A stretch of 64,000 bases of DNA, taken from positions 62,001-126,000 of the forward strand of contig NZ_CP023000.1 of NCBI RefSeq assembly GCF_002277895.1, given 5' to 3'. The position numbers and the translations under genes were made by a program. The stretch is from Rhizobium sp. 11515TR. GTDB lineage: Bacteria; Pseudomonadota; Alphaproteobacteria; Rhizobiales; Rhizobiaceae. The notes beneath the pieces were generated by a model, which was not told where the DNA came from, ran no database searches, and saw only the letters and a program-made list of their open reading frames with translations. Positions within the stretch are counted from its first letter, which is position 1. The number at the start of each line of letters is the position of its first letter. Shown here piece after piece: positions 17,000 through 26,893 of this stretch.

Positions 17000-17098
17000 T
17001 TAGTGACAACGTGGCCAGGGAGCCGACATCGGCGGAGCGGCAATGCGATTGCGGAGAGTGACGCTTTTCAGAGTAGAGGGTGTGAATACTTCGGACAT
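17000..17098 (-). pseudogene. N-terminal fragment of an Old Yellow Enzyme-type NADH:flavin oxidoreductase
   Basis: From the ATG at 17098 the frame reads MSEVFTPSTLKSVTLRNRIA and then APPMS, the standard start of OYE/YqjM-type flavin oxidoreductases (FxPxTLKSxTLRNRIxxxPM), but stops after 32 residues at 17000. No continuation in another frame was found. It lies 43 bp beyond the stop of the LysR gene at 17142-18113, in the same direction, and probably marks a deleted target gene. Confidence 0.5.
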
Positions 17099-17141
17099 GC
17101 TGCCTCTGGTTGGGAAATTCGATGCACGGCTTTGGGCTGGC

Positions 17142-18113
17142 CTAAGCCCCCCTGGTTCCACGCCCCTTTTCATCGGGTGCAGGTGTTCGCGATTCCTGGC
17201 CCGGCATCTGTTCCGCCTCGTCAAGAATCCATTCGCGAAAGGCGACGACACGGGGATCAGAAGCCGTTTCCTGCGGATACACGAGGAAATAGGCGAGTTC
17301 GGACGGGATCGGGATGCCAAGATCGAAAAGCCGGACAAGCCGCCCCTCGGCCAGATCGTTTGCGACAGTGGTCAGGTCCACAAGTGCCACAGCATCCCCA
17401 CTGATCGCGGCTTGAAGCATTTCCGATGACGTGGCGAGCGCAACCGTACGACTGTCGTCGAAGGCGTCGATACCGGCAGCCGCCATCCACGTCGACCAGT
17501 TCGGCCACGCGACACCCTGTCGCTCCCATTCGATATGGACCAAGGTGTGATCAAGCAGATCACTCGGCGTTTGAATAGGCCTCTCGGACGCGAGTAGCCG
17601 AGGACTGCATACGGGCACGACAACGTCATCAAACAATCGATCAGCGCAAAGGCCGGGATAGTTTCCCGTGCCAAAGCGAATGCCGATATCGATGTCGTCC
17701 AGCTCGAAGTCGCGCACCTCGGGGGAGATATCAAAGCGCAGGTCGATTTCCGGCCAAGCGCCACGGAAGCGTTTCAGCCGCTGCATCAGCCATTTGACGG
17801 CAAAGTCCGGATCGACGGTGATTTTCAGGTGGCGGGAGCCGCGCTCGGTCCTGCGGGCCTGCGCGACGGCACGCTTCATGAGTTCGAGCGCGTCACCGGA
17901 TGCGCGGCAAAGGATCAATCCCGCCTCCGTCATGCGGATCGAGCGATTGGTGCGCTTGAAAAGCGAAAAGCCGAGCTGGTCCTCGATTTCCTTGATCTGG
18001 TAGCTGACCGCCGCCGGGGTCAGGCCAAGTTCGTCGGCCGCTCGACTGAAGTTCAGATGTCGCCCCGCGGCATCAAGCGCTCTCAGCGCCCGCATTCCAG
18101 GAATTATGCTCAT
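17142..18113 (-). CDS. LysR-family regulator, GcvA-like
   Basis: A 323-residue LysR protein of the GcvA/AmpR-like group (MRALRALDAAGRHLNFSRAADELGLTPAAVSYQIKEIED, then VDPDFAVKWLMQRLKRF and a WPNWSTWMAAAG segment). The ATG at 18113 is used; an extended start 26 codons upstream is possible but does not add conserved sequence. The C-terminal tail is hydrophilic and Arg-rich. Its 3' neighbour is the flavin oxidoreductase fragment; a functional target is not evident. Confidence 0.88.
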   Translation of the reverse strand: MSIIPGMRALRALDAAGRHLNFSRAADELGLTPAAVSYQIKEIEDQLGFSLFKRTNRSIRMTEAGLILCRASGDALELMKRAVAQARRTERGSRHLKITVDPDFAVKWLMQRLKRFRGAWPEIDLRFDISPEVRDFELDDIDIGIRFGTGNYPGLCADRLFDDVVVPVCSPRLLASERPIQTPSDLLDHTLVHIEWERQGVAWPNWSTWMAAAGIDAFDDSRTVALATSSEMLQAAISGDAVALVDLTTVANDLAEGRLVRLFDLGIPIPSELAYFLVYPQETASDPRVVAFREWILDEAEQMPGQESRTPAPDEKGRGTRGA

Positions 18114-18240
18114 TTTTGCTTCAAAGAAAATTTGAAATTCTGAACAAGAATACTCGTTTCCCTGCTCGCACTCAATATGGGAGTATGTCAATTATTCGAG
18201 AGATATCAGGTCGCCGCGATAACGGTAAGGAATATACCCC

Positions 18241-18444
18241 ATGAGCTCGACCAAAATTACCCTCAATTTTTTTATTTCAAAAATGCACGATCTGGTGCGT
18301 CGATTGAACGATGAAACGCGCCGCCGGCGGACACTGCATTATCTCAAGCGATACCTGCGTCGTCTTCCTGAGCAACGTCTACGGGACATAGGCATCAACC
18401 CGGAGAACATTCCTCAACTGACGAAATGTGAATTCGAGTTTTGA
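18241..18444 (+). CDS. DUF1127 small Arg-rich protein
   Basis: A 67-residue protein whose C-terminal half is a DUF1127 domain (YLKRYLRRLPEQRLRDIGINPENI). Such proteins are common in rhizobia, and some have been linked to phosphate, carbon or RNA-related adaptation; the specific role of this one is unknown. GTAAGGAATATACCCC precedes the ATG. It is divergent from the LysR gene at 18113. Confidence 0.82.
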   Translation: MSSTKITLNFFISKMHDLVRRLNDETRRRRTLHYLKRYLRRLPEQRLRDIGINPENIPQLTKCEFEF

Positions 18445-18493
18445 AACCAGGCCCCAACGGGCTTCTGGGAAGAAAGCCCCGACATCTGGGCCT

Positions 18494-18775
18494 TCATTTC
18501 CACATGCCTGCAATGGGCCGAAAGCAATCACGGGTTCGCACGAATATCCAGCAAAATCGCCGCTTTCCCCTCGGACGATGACCGATTGGCCTTCTGAGAG
18601 CGTTTCCCTGTTCAGGCCCCGTCAGCGCAGATGCCTGGTAGTCGGGCTCGTAGCTCAGGATGACGCGGTCCAGCGCTCTCATCAGTTCTTGAATGTCGCC
18701 CCGCTCCCTCTCAAGCTGCTGCAGCCCGTCAGTAAAGGCGGCTCGTTTCTGCTTCAACTCGTACGCTACATTCAT
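18494..18775 (-). CDS. Hypothetical protein with N-terminal coiled-coil-like helix
   Basis: Starts MNVAYELKQKRAAFTDGLQQ with a heptad-like charged helix (LERERGDIQELMRALDRVIL), then a basic, low-complexity C-terminus. The N-terminal 45 residues look genuine and resemble small rhizobial proteins of unknown function; the C-terminal part has poor coding character and may result from a frameshift. A GTG at 18787 or ATG at 18802 are alternative starts. Confidence 0.4.
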   Translation of the reverse strand: MNVAYELKQKRAAFTDGLQQLERERGDIQELMRALDRVILSYEPDYQASALTGPEQGNALRRPIGHRPRGKRRFCWIFVRTRDCFRPIAGMWK

Positions 18776-18916
18776 TCGGCGCTTCGTTTTCACCGGAGCC
18801 AAGGTAGCCGCAACACCATTTCAGGTCCGGTGGCTTTTGCTACCTAATGCCGGATGATTGCGAGGGACCGGATCAGTCCGAAGAGGGCAAGTCGCCTTTC
18901 GATTGCTTCCCGGCCG

Positions 18917-19321
18917 TCAATGGCCCAGTGCGGACTCGAGGCACCCGATGAGCCTTTCGACATCGACCGGCTTGCCGAGGACTGCGACGGCGCCGCCGTT
19001 CATGGCTCTTTTTCGTGTCCGCTCATCCTTGTAGGAGGTGACGAAGATCATGGGCGGCCGGTCTGAACGCCTGTTCAATTCAGCCTGCAGCTCGATTCCG
19101 CTAAGGCCGGACATCTTCACATCGACGAGCATGCAGTCGATTGCCGAACGTGGTTCGAAGGCGAGAAACTCCTCGGCGGACGCGAACAGGCGGCTGTCGT
19201 AACCACATGATTTGACCAGGTCATCCATCGCTTCTCGGATGGTGTCGTCGTCGTCGACGATGGCTATGGTAGGTATCGGCGGCAACGAAGCGACCCTTTC
19301 TGACTGCATTCCGGCGATCAT
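18917..19321 (-). CDS. Single-domain response regulator (FixJ-type receiver without output domain)
   Basis: A 134-residue receiver domain: acidic pocket IVDDDD, phosphoacceptor Asp67 (CMLVDVKMSGLSG), Thr in FVTSYKD and Lys in VLGKPVD. It resembles the receiver half of FixJ-like regulators but lacks the LuxR HTH. It lies 42 bp downstream of the full FixJ-type regulator at 19363 in the same direction, so it probably belongs to the same operon and may act as a phosphate sink or partner for the kinase at 20012-21592. Confidence 0.85.
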   Translation of the reverse strand: MIAGMQSERVASLPPIPTIAIVDDDDTIREAMDDLVKSCGYDSRLFASAEEFLAFEPRSAIDCMLVDVKMSGLSGIELQAELNRRSDRPPMIFVTSYKDERTRKRAMNGGAVAVLGKPVDVERLIGCLESALGH

Positions 19322-19362
19322 GATGAGCTTTATGCGCCCAAGCTTGCCTGAATGATATCATA

Positions 19363-20019
19363 CTAAGAGACAGGTGGTCGTATGCTTTCGCCCAGGATTT
19401 CGGCTTTCCTGACGAGCTCGGCGACCGAGCGAACTTCCATCTTCCGCATGACATTGCCGCGGTGCAGTTTAACTGTGACCTCGCTAATGCCAAGCTCATG
19501 GGCGATCTGCTTGTTCATTAGCCCCGTGACCACAGCCTTCATGACCTCGCGTTCGCGTGGCGTCAGATGTTCCGCAAGCAAGGCGATGGCTTCGCTCTGC
19601 GCATGTTGGCGCCGGCGTGCGGCGTCGCGTTCCATCGCTGCCGCAACCGCATCCAAGATGTCCTGATCCTTGAAAGGCTTGGTCAGGAAATCGACGGCGC
19701 CGGCCTTCATCGCCCGCACACTCATCGGTATGTCTCCGAATCCGGTCATGAACACGATGGGCATCTTGCTGCCAAGGCGCTCCAGCTGCGTTTGAAAATC
19801 CAATCCGCTGAGGCCAGGTAGCCGGACATCAAGAACAATGCAGCCGGGGCGATTGAAGCTGGCCACTTCCATGAGCGCTGTCGCGCTCTCAAACGCCTGC
19901 GCATCGAACTTCATCGATCGGAAAAGATCCACAAGGGCTTCTCGCATCGACAGATCGTCATCGACGATAAAGACCACGGGTTCGGACGGTTCCCTTTGTA
20001 GCTTGCGCTGGTCAGGCAT
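19363..20019 (-). CDS. FixJ-family response regulator (receiver + LuxR HTH)
   Basis: A 218-residue regulator: receiver with phosphoacceptor Asp64 (CIVLDVRLPGLSG) and Lys114 (FLTKPF), and a C-terminal LuxR-type HTH (LTPREREVMKAVVTGLMNKQIAHELGISE...VKLHRGNVMRKM). Its start overlaps the stop of the kinase gene by eight bases, showing translational coupling. It is the best candidate to bind the ATACNTAGGT motifs before its own operon, the FNT channel gene and the oxalate decarboxylase operon. Confidence 0.9.
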   Translation of the reverse strand: MPDQRKLQREPSEPVVFIVDDDLSMREALVDLFRSMKFDAQAFESATALMEVASFNRPGCIVLDVRLPGLSGLDFQTQLERLGSKMPIVFMTGFGDIPMSVRAMKAGAVDFLTKPFKDQDILDAVAAAMERDAARRRQHAQSEAIALLAEHLTPREREVMKAVVTGLMNKQIAHELGISEVTVKLHRGNVMRKMEVRSVAELVRKAEILGESIRPPVS

Positions 20020-21592
20020 GTTCCGTCTCCGGCCTCATCGGCAGGCGCATTTCGAAGACGGCACCGCCTTCAGGATGATTGGCTCCATCAAGGCTTCCGC
20101 CGCGCGCCTCCAGCGTGCTGCGGCAAATCGAAAGGCCCATACCCATGCCGGTCGCCTTGGTGGTGAAGAATGGTGCGAAGAGTTTGCTCTTCACATCGTC
20201 GCCGATCCCAGGCCCGGAATCGCGCACGCTAATGCAGACATGCTCGGTGTCTGGCCGAGCCACAGTTATCCTGACGCTCGGTTTGGGGCATCCGGCTTCA
20301 TCCATCGCCTGAATGGCATTCGTGATGAGATTGATCAATACCTGCTGCAATTCGATTTTCACCGTCACTACGGCGGGGATATGAGGGCTGCAGTCGACAA
20401 GCACGGTCGTCTTGCTCTGCTGAAGCTCATGCTCCATCAAAGCTAGCGTTTCGTCAATGAGACTGCTCAAATCGATGCCCTCCAGATCGTTGTTCGACGA
20501 AGAAAGCACGCGGCGCGCATTGTGGATCAACTCGCTTGCCCGCTGGCTGTCGCGGATCATTCTTTCGGCCGAGCGTCGCACGGCGGGGAGATCCGGCGGT
20601 TCGCGGTCGAGCCATCTTAATAGCGTCTGTGCGTTGATCACGATCGCGCCGAGCGGCTGGTTGAGCTCGTGAGCAAGTGAGGCCGACATCGCGCCAGCCA
20701 TCGCGGCTTTCGATGCTTTGGTCAATTCCGCCTGGGCCTCGGCCCGGGCCCTCAGGGCCAATTCGCGTTGTGTGATATCGACCATGCTGACGACGACACG
20801 GCCGAAAGCGGCAGGATCCTCAGGGAGGCTAACGCTCAGCAGCACGAGCTTATTCTCCCCCTCATCGGTTTGCACCTCCACCTTGTCTTCGAAAGTTCCG
20901 TCGCCATCCATGATCGCCTGAAGCATATCAAGGAACTTCTCCTGGCCGGTAATAAGAGCCCGCTGTGGAATCCCTGTGCCGGAGGATCTAGCACCGAGCA
21001 ATTCGCCCGCGGCCTGGTTTGCGGCCACCGCCTTGATGAGACTGCCACAGTGATCGATCAGGGTCGGGTTGACTCGCGCGTAAGCCTTTATGTCGACAAC
21101 GCCCTGTGCCCTGAGCTCCATCAGATAGCTTCGCAGCTTCGAAAAATCACGCTCCCAGAGCGCAACGCGCGTGCGATCGAAAATCGAGCGATATCTTGCC
21201 TCGCTTTCCGAGAGTGCAGAATGGGTTGAAAGCAGATTGAGACGCGCTGTCTCCGTTTTCAGGAGCAACAAGGTCGTCACGGACAACGCAGCAAGCGCCC
21301 CGAACAGACGAAGCGTCTCCTGAAAATCTGCTTCCTCGCCATGCGTCATGGCGTAGGAAAGAAGCGTGAGAGCGGCGCATCCTGCTGCGATGATAAGCAG
21401 GCCAATGCGCGTCATCGATTGAGCGGCAAGCAACATGCTGACGACGTAGAGGACCGCGATCGCGCCCTCGATGTCGGTATAGGTATCGATGTAAAAGATA
21501 ACGGCGGCAAGCGTGATCGCAACGATGCCGAAGGCCAGGTTATGGCCGTGGCCTGGATCTCGGGCATGAAACAATAACGACGCTATGGGCAT
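20012..21592 (-). CDS. Membrane sensor histidine kinase (PAS, HisKA, HATPase_c)
   Basis: A 526-residue kinase. The N-terminus has about four membrane helices (NLAFGIVAITLAAVIFYI, GAIAVLYVVSMLLAA, IGLLIIAAGCAALTLLS, LRLFGALAALSVTTLLLL), followed by a PAS-type segment, the H-box SLAHELNQPLGAIVINAQ, the N-box NLITNAIQAMDEAG, and G-boxes (RDSGPGIGDD, TTKATGMGMGLSICR). The ATG at 21592 follows TGAGGGAACA; an ATG at 21622 is possible. It is coupled to the FixJ-type regulator and has the motif ATACATAGGT upstream. The signal is unknown; C1/C2 acid sensing is suggested by neighbours only. Confidence 0.9.
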   Translation of the reverse strand: MPIASLLFHARDPGHGHNLAFGIVAITLAAVIFYIDTYTDIEGAIAVLYVVSMLLAAQSMTRIGLLIIAAGCAALTLLSYAMTHGEEADFQETLRLFGALAALSVTTLLLLKTETARLNLLSTHSALSESEARYRSIFDRTRVALWERDFSKLRSYLMELRAQGVVDIKAYARVNPTLIDHCGSLIKAVAANQAAGELLGARSSGTGIPQRALITGQEKFLDMLQAIMDGDGTFEDKVEVQTDEGENKLVLLSVSLPEDPAAFGRVVVSMVDITQRELALRARAEAQAELTKASKAAMAGAMSASLAHELNQPLGAIVINAQTLLRWLDREPPDLPAVRRSAERMIRDSQRASELIHNARRVLSSSNNDLEGIDLSSLIDETLALMEHELQQSKTTVLVDCSPHIPAVVTVKIELQQVLINLITNAIQAMDEAGCPKPSVRITVARPDTEHVCISVRDSGPGIGDDVKSKLFAPFFTTKATGMGMGLSICRSTLEARGGSLDGANHPEGGAVFEMRLPMRPETEHA

Positions 21593-21648
21593 TGTTCCCT
21601 CAGCCTGGCTGGCGGCAAGCATATCCTACTACTAACACCACTTAACCC

Positions 21649-21658
21649 ATACATAGGT
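21649..21658. promoter_or_regulatory. ATACNTAGGT motif upstream of kinase/regulator operon
   Basis: ATACATAGGT, 57 bp upstream of the kinase start at 21592. It matches the motif before the FNT gene (22693) and oxalate decarboxylase operon (16776) at nine of nine fixed positions, suggesting autoregulation. Confidence 0.5.
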
Positions 21659-21771
21659 GGTCCAGCTGAGTGGAGGCGACGATGACGTTGATGGCAAGTT
21701 ATCGTCTAGCAGGAAAGCTTTCAATCGCTCGGCTGTGGCTTGTGCTTTCGAGTTGATTGGTTAGGCGGTAC

Positions 21772-22605
21772 TCACTTTTGGGTCCGTTTGGCCGAAACCT
21801 CCGCCCGGATAGCTACGGGAGCCGGCGCGAATGAAACATGGCCGCTGCTTTGGAACTGGACCCAGTAACCCAAGCCCATGAAGATCGAACCGCCGATCAG
21901 ATTGCCGAGCGTGACCCAGACCAGATTGTGAACCGCGCCGCCAAGAGTGATGTTCGCGGGATGATCACCCATCAAGGCCATGGCGAAGGTGAACATGTTC
22001 GCGACGGAGTGCTCATATCCAGCCGCAACGAAAATCGTGATCGGCCAGAAGATCAGCATGATTTTCGCGGCCGCATTGTCGGTGCGCCCCGCCATCCAGA
22101 TCGCCAGGCAGACCAGCCAGTTGCACAGGATACCGCGAGCAAGCAGCTCAAGCCCGCTTGCCGACATCTTCGCCGAGACGACCGAAAAGAATTCCTCGCG
22201 TCCATCGCCCAGCAGCACGCCGCCACCCGCCATGTGGAATAGCCCGGCAAGGATCGCCGCGCCGATCAGGTTGCCGATCCAGGCGGCGCACCAGACCAGG
22301 AGCATGTCCGAAACACCTGCACGCCGCGTCAGCACGGCGAGCGGCATGTACATGGCCGTTCCGGTAAAGAGTTCGGAACCGGCGAACACGACGATCGTCA
22401 GGGCCGATGAGAAGACCACACCCATGATCAAATGCGCCCAGGCCGCATCCGCATGAGCACCGGCGGTGAACATGAGGATGTCACCGAACCCAATATAGGC
22501 GCCGGCCATCGCGGCCCCGACGAGGAAGGCAAGGAACTGCCTACGCACGATAAGTGCCTTATGTTCGCCGGACTCGGCGAAGTTGACAATGGAATCCTGG
22601 TACAT
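21772..22605 (-). CDS. Formate/nitrite transporter (FNT) family channel
   Basis: A 277-residue pentameric-channel-type membrane protein. Family segments are visible: AGAYIGFGDILMF, GSELFTGTAMYMPLAV, AAGYEHSVANMFTFAMALM (constriction and pore His region) and GNLIGGSIFMGLGYW. FNT proteins pass formate, nitrite, hydrosulfide or lactate across the inner membrane. The ATG at 22605 follows CGAGGGTTCATC. The upstream motif ATACTTAGGTCTAG is shared with the oxalate decarboxylase operon, whose product is formate, so formate is the more likely substrate. Confidence 0.9.
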   Translation of the reverse strand: MYQDSIVNFAESGEHKALIVRRQFLAFLVGAAMAGAYIGFGDILMFTAGAHADAAWAHLIMGVVFSSALTIVVFAGSELFTGTAMYMPLAVLTRRAGVSDMLLVWCAAWIGNLIGAAILAGLFHMAGGGVLLGDGREEFFSVVSAKMSASGLELLARGILCNWLVCLAIWMAGRTDNAAAKIMLIFWPITIFVAAGYEHSVANMFTFAMALMGDHPANITLGGAVHNLVWVTLGNLIGGSIFMGLGYWVQFQSSGHVSFAPAPVAIRAEVSAKRTQK

Positions 22606-22692
22606 GATGAACCCTCGCATCTTGCCCGGATCGACCCGAGCGCTTGGCTTGCCGATGCAGGAAACTAGACCTGCGGGCAGCCGAGCTGAATC

Positions 22693-22702
22693 ATACTTAG
22701 GT
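22693..22702. promoter_or_regulatory. ATACNTAGGT motif upstream of FNT gene
   Basis: ATACTTAGGT, continuing CTAG, 88 bp upstream of the FNT start. Fourteen consecutive positions match the oxalate decarboxylase site with one change. The remainder of 22606-22961 holds no gene. Confidence 0.55.
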
Positions 22703-22961
22703 CTAGGGTGGACAAGCTCAGGCAGAGGGGACTTCGCGTTCCGCGGTCTCAGCCTTGAGGAGCTGCGACAGGATAGGGATCACCGCTTTCGGAGAGCGGG
22801 CTTGCCGAATTGGCGCCTCGACATTCGCGAGCATCGGTATCTTGTGAGAGGCAACACATTGAACTGAATTCCGCGGAAACCGATATGCGAACATCTGTCG
22901 TCGCGGTAATATGGTAGAGGTGTAGAAATTTCTCAATAATTTGAAGATGAGCGAATAGAAA

Positions 22962-25900
22962 ATGGCCGACGACGAACTCAAATCACAACTCCAGCAGACC
23001 TTCGTGCCTGTTTGTGCGATCGGGGCGTCTGCGGGCGGGGTTTCGGCACTGCAGAATTTGTTCCGGCAGTTGCCGACCGATCTCGGGCTTGCCTATGTCG
23101 TCATCGTCCATCTATCTCCCGACGAGCCGAGCTCGCTGGGCGAGATCCTTTCTCTGTGCACCCGCATGCCTGTGTACCAGATCGAGGATAGCCCGACCCT
23201 GAAACGGGATTGCGTCTTCGTTATCGCCCCTGATCGGGAAGTCGTCATCAATGGCGACAATATATCTTCGCGACCATTTACCGAACCGCGGGGCCGGCGC
23301 GCGCCGATCGATATGTTTTTTCGCTCGGTTGCCGCAGCGCGCGGCGATGGCGTCGCTATCGTTCTCTCCGGAGCGGGTGCGGATGGCGCGCTCGGCGTTA
23401 CCTCCATCAAGGAAGCCGGCGGCGTGATCATGGTCCAGGATCCTGCCGAGGCGAGCTTCAACGCCATGCCGCAAAACGCAATCGCAACTGGCGCCGCTGA
23501 CTTCGTTGCTCCCATAGCTCGATTGGTCGAGCGGCTCACCGAGGTGGCTCGCAGCAAGGAAGCGGTCCGCTCACTCGATATGGCAGGGGCGGCTAACGAT
23601 CTCCGGCGGATCGTCGCGTTGCTGCGTGCTAGAACCGGTCACGATTTTTCCGCCTACAAGCGCGCCACCGTGATGCGGCGGGTTGTGCGGAGGATGCAGG
23701 TTTGCCGTACGGAGACGCTCGCCGACTATGCGGACTATTTGCTGACGACGCCTGAGGAGGCGCAGAATCTATTCTCCGATCTGTTGATATCGGTGACGAT
23801 GTTCTTTCGTGACGAGCAAGCGTTCGAAGCGTTGGGGCGCCAAGTGATCAAACCCTTGTTCGACGTATATAATGCGGACAGCGACGAGAGTATCCGGGTC
23901 TGGGTTGTTGGCTGCGCGACCGGCGAAGAGGCCTACAGCGTGGCGATACTCTTGCACGAAGAAATGGCTCGACGCAGCGTAAAAGTCCCTCTGCAGATTT
24001 TTGCGACTGATTTGGATGAGGGCGCGCTCGGGACCGCTAGGGAAGGTCGGTACCCTCGGTCGATCGAGGCTGACGTTTCGGATGAGCGATTATCTCGCTT
24101 CTTCATTGACGAGGGCACGCATTTCCGTGTCCGTAAGGAAATAAGGGAGAGCGTGCTCTTTGCGAAGCACAGCGTCCTGAAAGAGCCGCCTTTCATGCGG
24201 CTCGATCTGATCACCTGCCGGAATTTGCTGATCTATCTTGAACGCGCCCTTCAGGCCCAGGTCTGCTCCATCTTTCACTACGGATTGCGGTCGGGGCGGT
24301 ATCTCTTTCTCGGGTCGGCCGAGACGGTTGATGTTGCCGCCGACCTTTTTGCGCCGCTCGACCGGCAGGCGCGCATCTATAGCGCCCGGCCTCACGGCGG
24401 TCATTTGTTGCCGATCCTGCCCCAGTTTGCCGCACCGGAGCAGCAGCTGACGAATAATGATCGACCAACGCCAATCACTACGGAACGGGCAGCGCTTCCG
24501 GCCGCCCTTCATCTCGCGGCGCTGGAACATAACGCGCCGGCGAGCGTCCTGGTCGATGATGGGCAGAATATTCTGCACCTGTCTCCGACGGCGGGTCGAT
24601 TTATTCTGCACTCGGCCGGGCCGGTCTCCAAAACATTGACCGCGATCGTCAGACCGGAACTTCGACTAGACCTCGGGATAGCGCTATCGCGGGCGCTCGA
24701 GAAAGGAGAGCCGAGCGTTACGTTGCCGACGGTCGTCGCCTTCGATCAAGGTAAGCGGCGGATTTCCATGCAGGTGACCCCCATCACCAATGATGCGCAG
24801 AAGGCTGCGCAGGCTCTGGTGTTCTTCCTGGACGGGGGTGTCGTCCTCGATAGCGACGAGTTGGAACCCGTGGCCGACGCGCGCCCGGACGAAGTTCGCC
24901 GCGTCTATGCCGAGCTCAAGGCTTCACAAGAGGCGCTGATGCTCAGCCGCAGCGGACACGACGCCCTCGTTCAAGAGCTTCGTGCGGCCAATGAAGAGCT
25001 GCAATCGATGAACGAGGAATATCGCTCGACGGCCGAAGAGCTCGAGACCTCCAAGGAGGAGCTGCAGTCCATCAACGAGGAACTCCACACCGTCAATGCC
25101 GAACTGAAGAGCAAGCTGGAGAGTATCTCGGCAGCGCATAGCGATCTGCAGAACCTGTCGGCTGCCACCGAAATCGGCACGCTTTTCCTCGATCCGGACC
25201 TCCGCATCAAGATGTTCACCGCGCCGGTCGCGGAGCTCTTCAACGTCACAAGGCACGATATCGGCCGCGCCATCACCGATTTTACCCATCAACTGAACTA
25301 TGACGATATCGAGAGCGACGCGCGAAGAGTTTTGAAAGATCTGATCCCTATCGAGCGCGAAGTTACCAGCCGCAAGGGCCGGCAGTTCTCGATGCGCCTG
25401 CGGCCCTACAGGACGGTAGAAGACCGGATCGATGGAACCGTCGTGACATTCGTCGACATATCCGACCGCGCACGGGCCGAGGCGGCGTTGCGTGCAAGCG
25501 AGGATCGGCTGCGCCAGTTTGGTGAGGCGTCGCAGGATATTCTTTGGATCCGGGACGCCGAGACATTCCAATGGTCGTATCTGACACCCGCATTCGAAGC
25601 GATTTATGGCCTGGATCGAGAGGCTGCGCTTCGAGGGGATAATATGGCTGGATGGCTGGAGATGATCCTGCCGGAAGATCGTGAACGGGCAGCCGAAAAC
25701 CTGCGACGGGTTCGCACCGGTGAGCGAGTGACCTTCGAGTACCGCATCCGGAGGGCCTCGGATGGAGGTATTCGCTGGCTCCGGAACACGGATTTTCCCA
25801 TCAAGGATGAAACGGACGGGTTGCCCATATCGGTGGAATTGGCCACGACGTTACCGAGATCAAGGATACCGAAGCGGCGCTTGCAGCCGCCGAGCAACGT

Positions 25901-26893
25901 CAGCGCGCTCTTTTGGAAGGCATTCCGCAGCTCGTCTGGCGCGCGGTCGACGGAGGTAGTTGGACATGGTCGAGCCCGCAATGGACCAGCTATACCGGCC
26001 AGTCCGAGGGCGAAAGCCGCGGATCGGGATGGCTCGAACCGGTACACCCTGACGATCGTGACAGCGCGCTGGCAAATTGGTCCAAGGCCATTGAATCCGG
26101 CGGGATGGAGACGGAATACCGTATCCGTCGGGCTGATACGAACTCTTATCGGTGGTTTCACACACGGGCAACACCGGTTCGTGACGGAAACGGCGCCATC
26201 GTCGAGTGGCTCGGCACATCAACCGACGTCGATGATTTGCGTGGCATGCAGGCACGCCAGGAAATCCTGGTGGCCGAGTTGCAGCATCGAACGCGGAATC
26301 TGATGGGTGTCATACGCTCGACGGCCGACAAGACCGGCCGCGCCAGCAACGACCTTGAGGAATTCCGTGAGAAATTCCACGATCGGCTCAATGCGTTGGC
26401 GCGAGTTCAGGGGCTGCTGTCACGTCTCAACGAACATGACCGGGTTACCTTCGACGAACTGATCGAAAGTGAACTTTCGGCGATGGATGGCAGTGCCGAG
26501 CGCACCAGCCTCGAAGGACCGAGCGGGGTGCGCTTGCGATCTTCCACGGTTCAGACACTGGCGATGGCTCTCCATGAGCTTGCCACGAACGCTGTAAAAT
26601 ATGGCGCGCTTGGTCAGCCCGCCGGCAGATTGTCCGTTCGCTGGACGCTTGATGAGCAGGGTGATGGCGGTCGCCCCTGGCTCCATATCGATTGGCGCGA
26701 AAGCGGCGTTAAAATGCCCGGCGGAGGTGAGGCCGTGGCCGGCACGGGGCAGGGTCGTGAGTTGATCGAACAGGCGCTCCCATATCAACTCGGCGCCCAA
26801 ACAAGCTATGTGCTCGGTCCTGACGGTGTTCATTGCACCATCGCGATACCGGTTTCGGCGACGAGATCCGCAAGGGAGACCCCGGATGAATGA
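22962..26893 (+). CDS. CheB-CheR-PAS-HWE histidine kinase hybrid, interrupted by a -1 frameshift
   Basis: One giant signalling protein of about 1310 residues in ancestral form. In order: CheB methylesterase (GASAGGVSALQ, VHLSPDE, SGAGADGALG), CheR methyltransferase (SVTMFFRD, SAM loop VGCATGEEAYS, LITCRNLLIYL), a coiled coil rich in EELQSMNEE-like repeats, PAS domains, and an HWE-family kinase (ELQHRTRNLMGVIRS, HELATNAVKYGAL, DWRESG). The first frame fails near 25836: it runs on out of homology to 26303, while the correct continuation (IGHDVTEIKDTEAALAAAE) is in the frame ending at 26893. A missing G in GTGGGAATT would explain it. If real, the product loses its kinase. The downstream receiver overlaps its stop by eight bases. 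Confidence 0.85.

Noticed and set aside
19321..19372. ATACTAAG string upstream of the single-domain receiver as a fourth copy of the shared motif
   Set aside because: It lacks the TAGGT half and differs in spacing, so it was not counted.
25834..25838. Programmed frameshifting in the CheB-CheR-kinase gene
   Set aside because: No slippery heptamer or downstream structure was seen; a deletion or sequence error explains it more simply.
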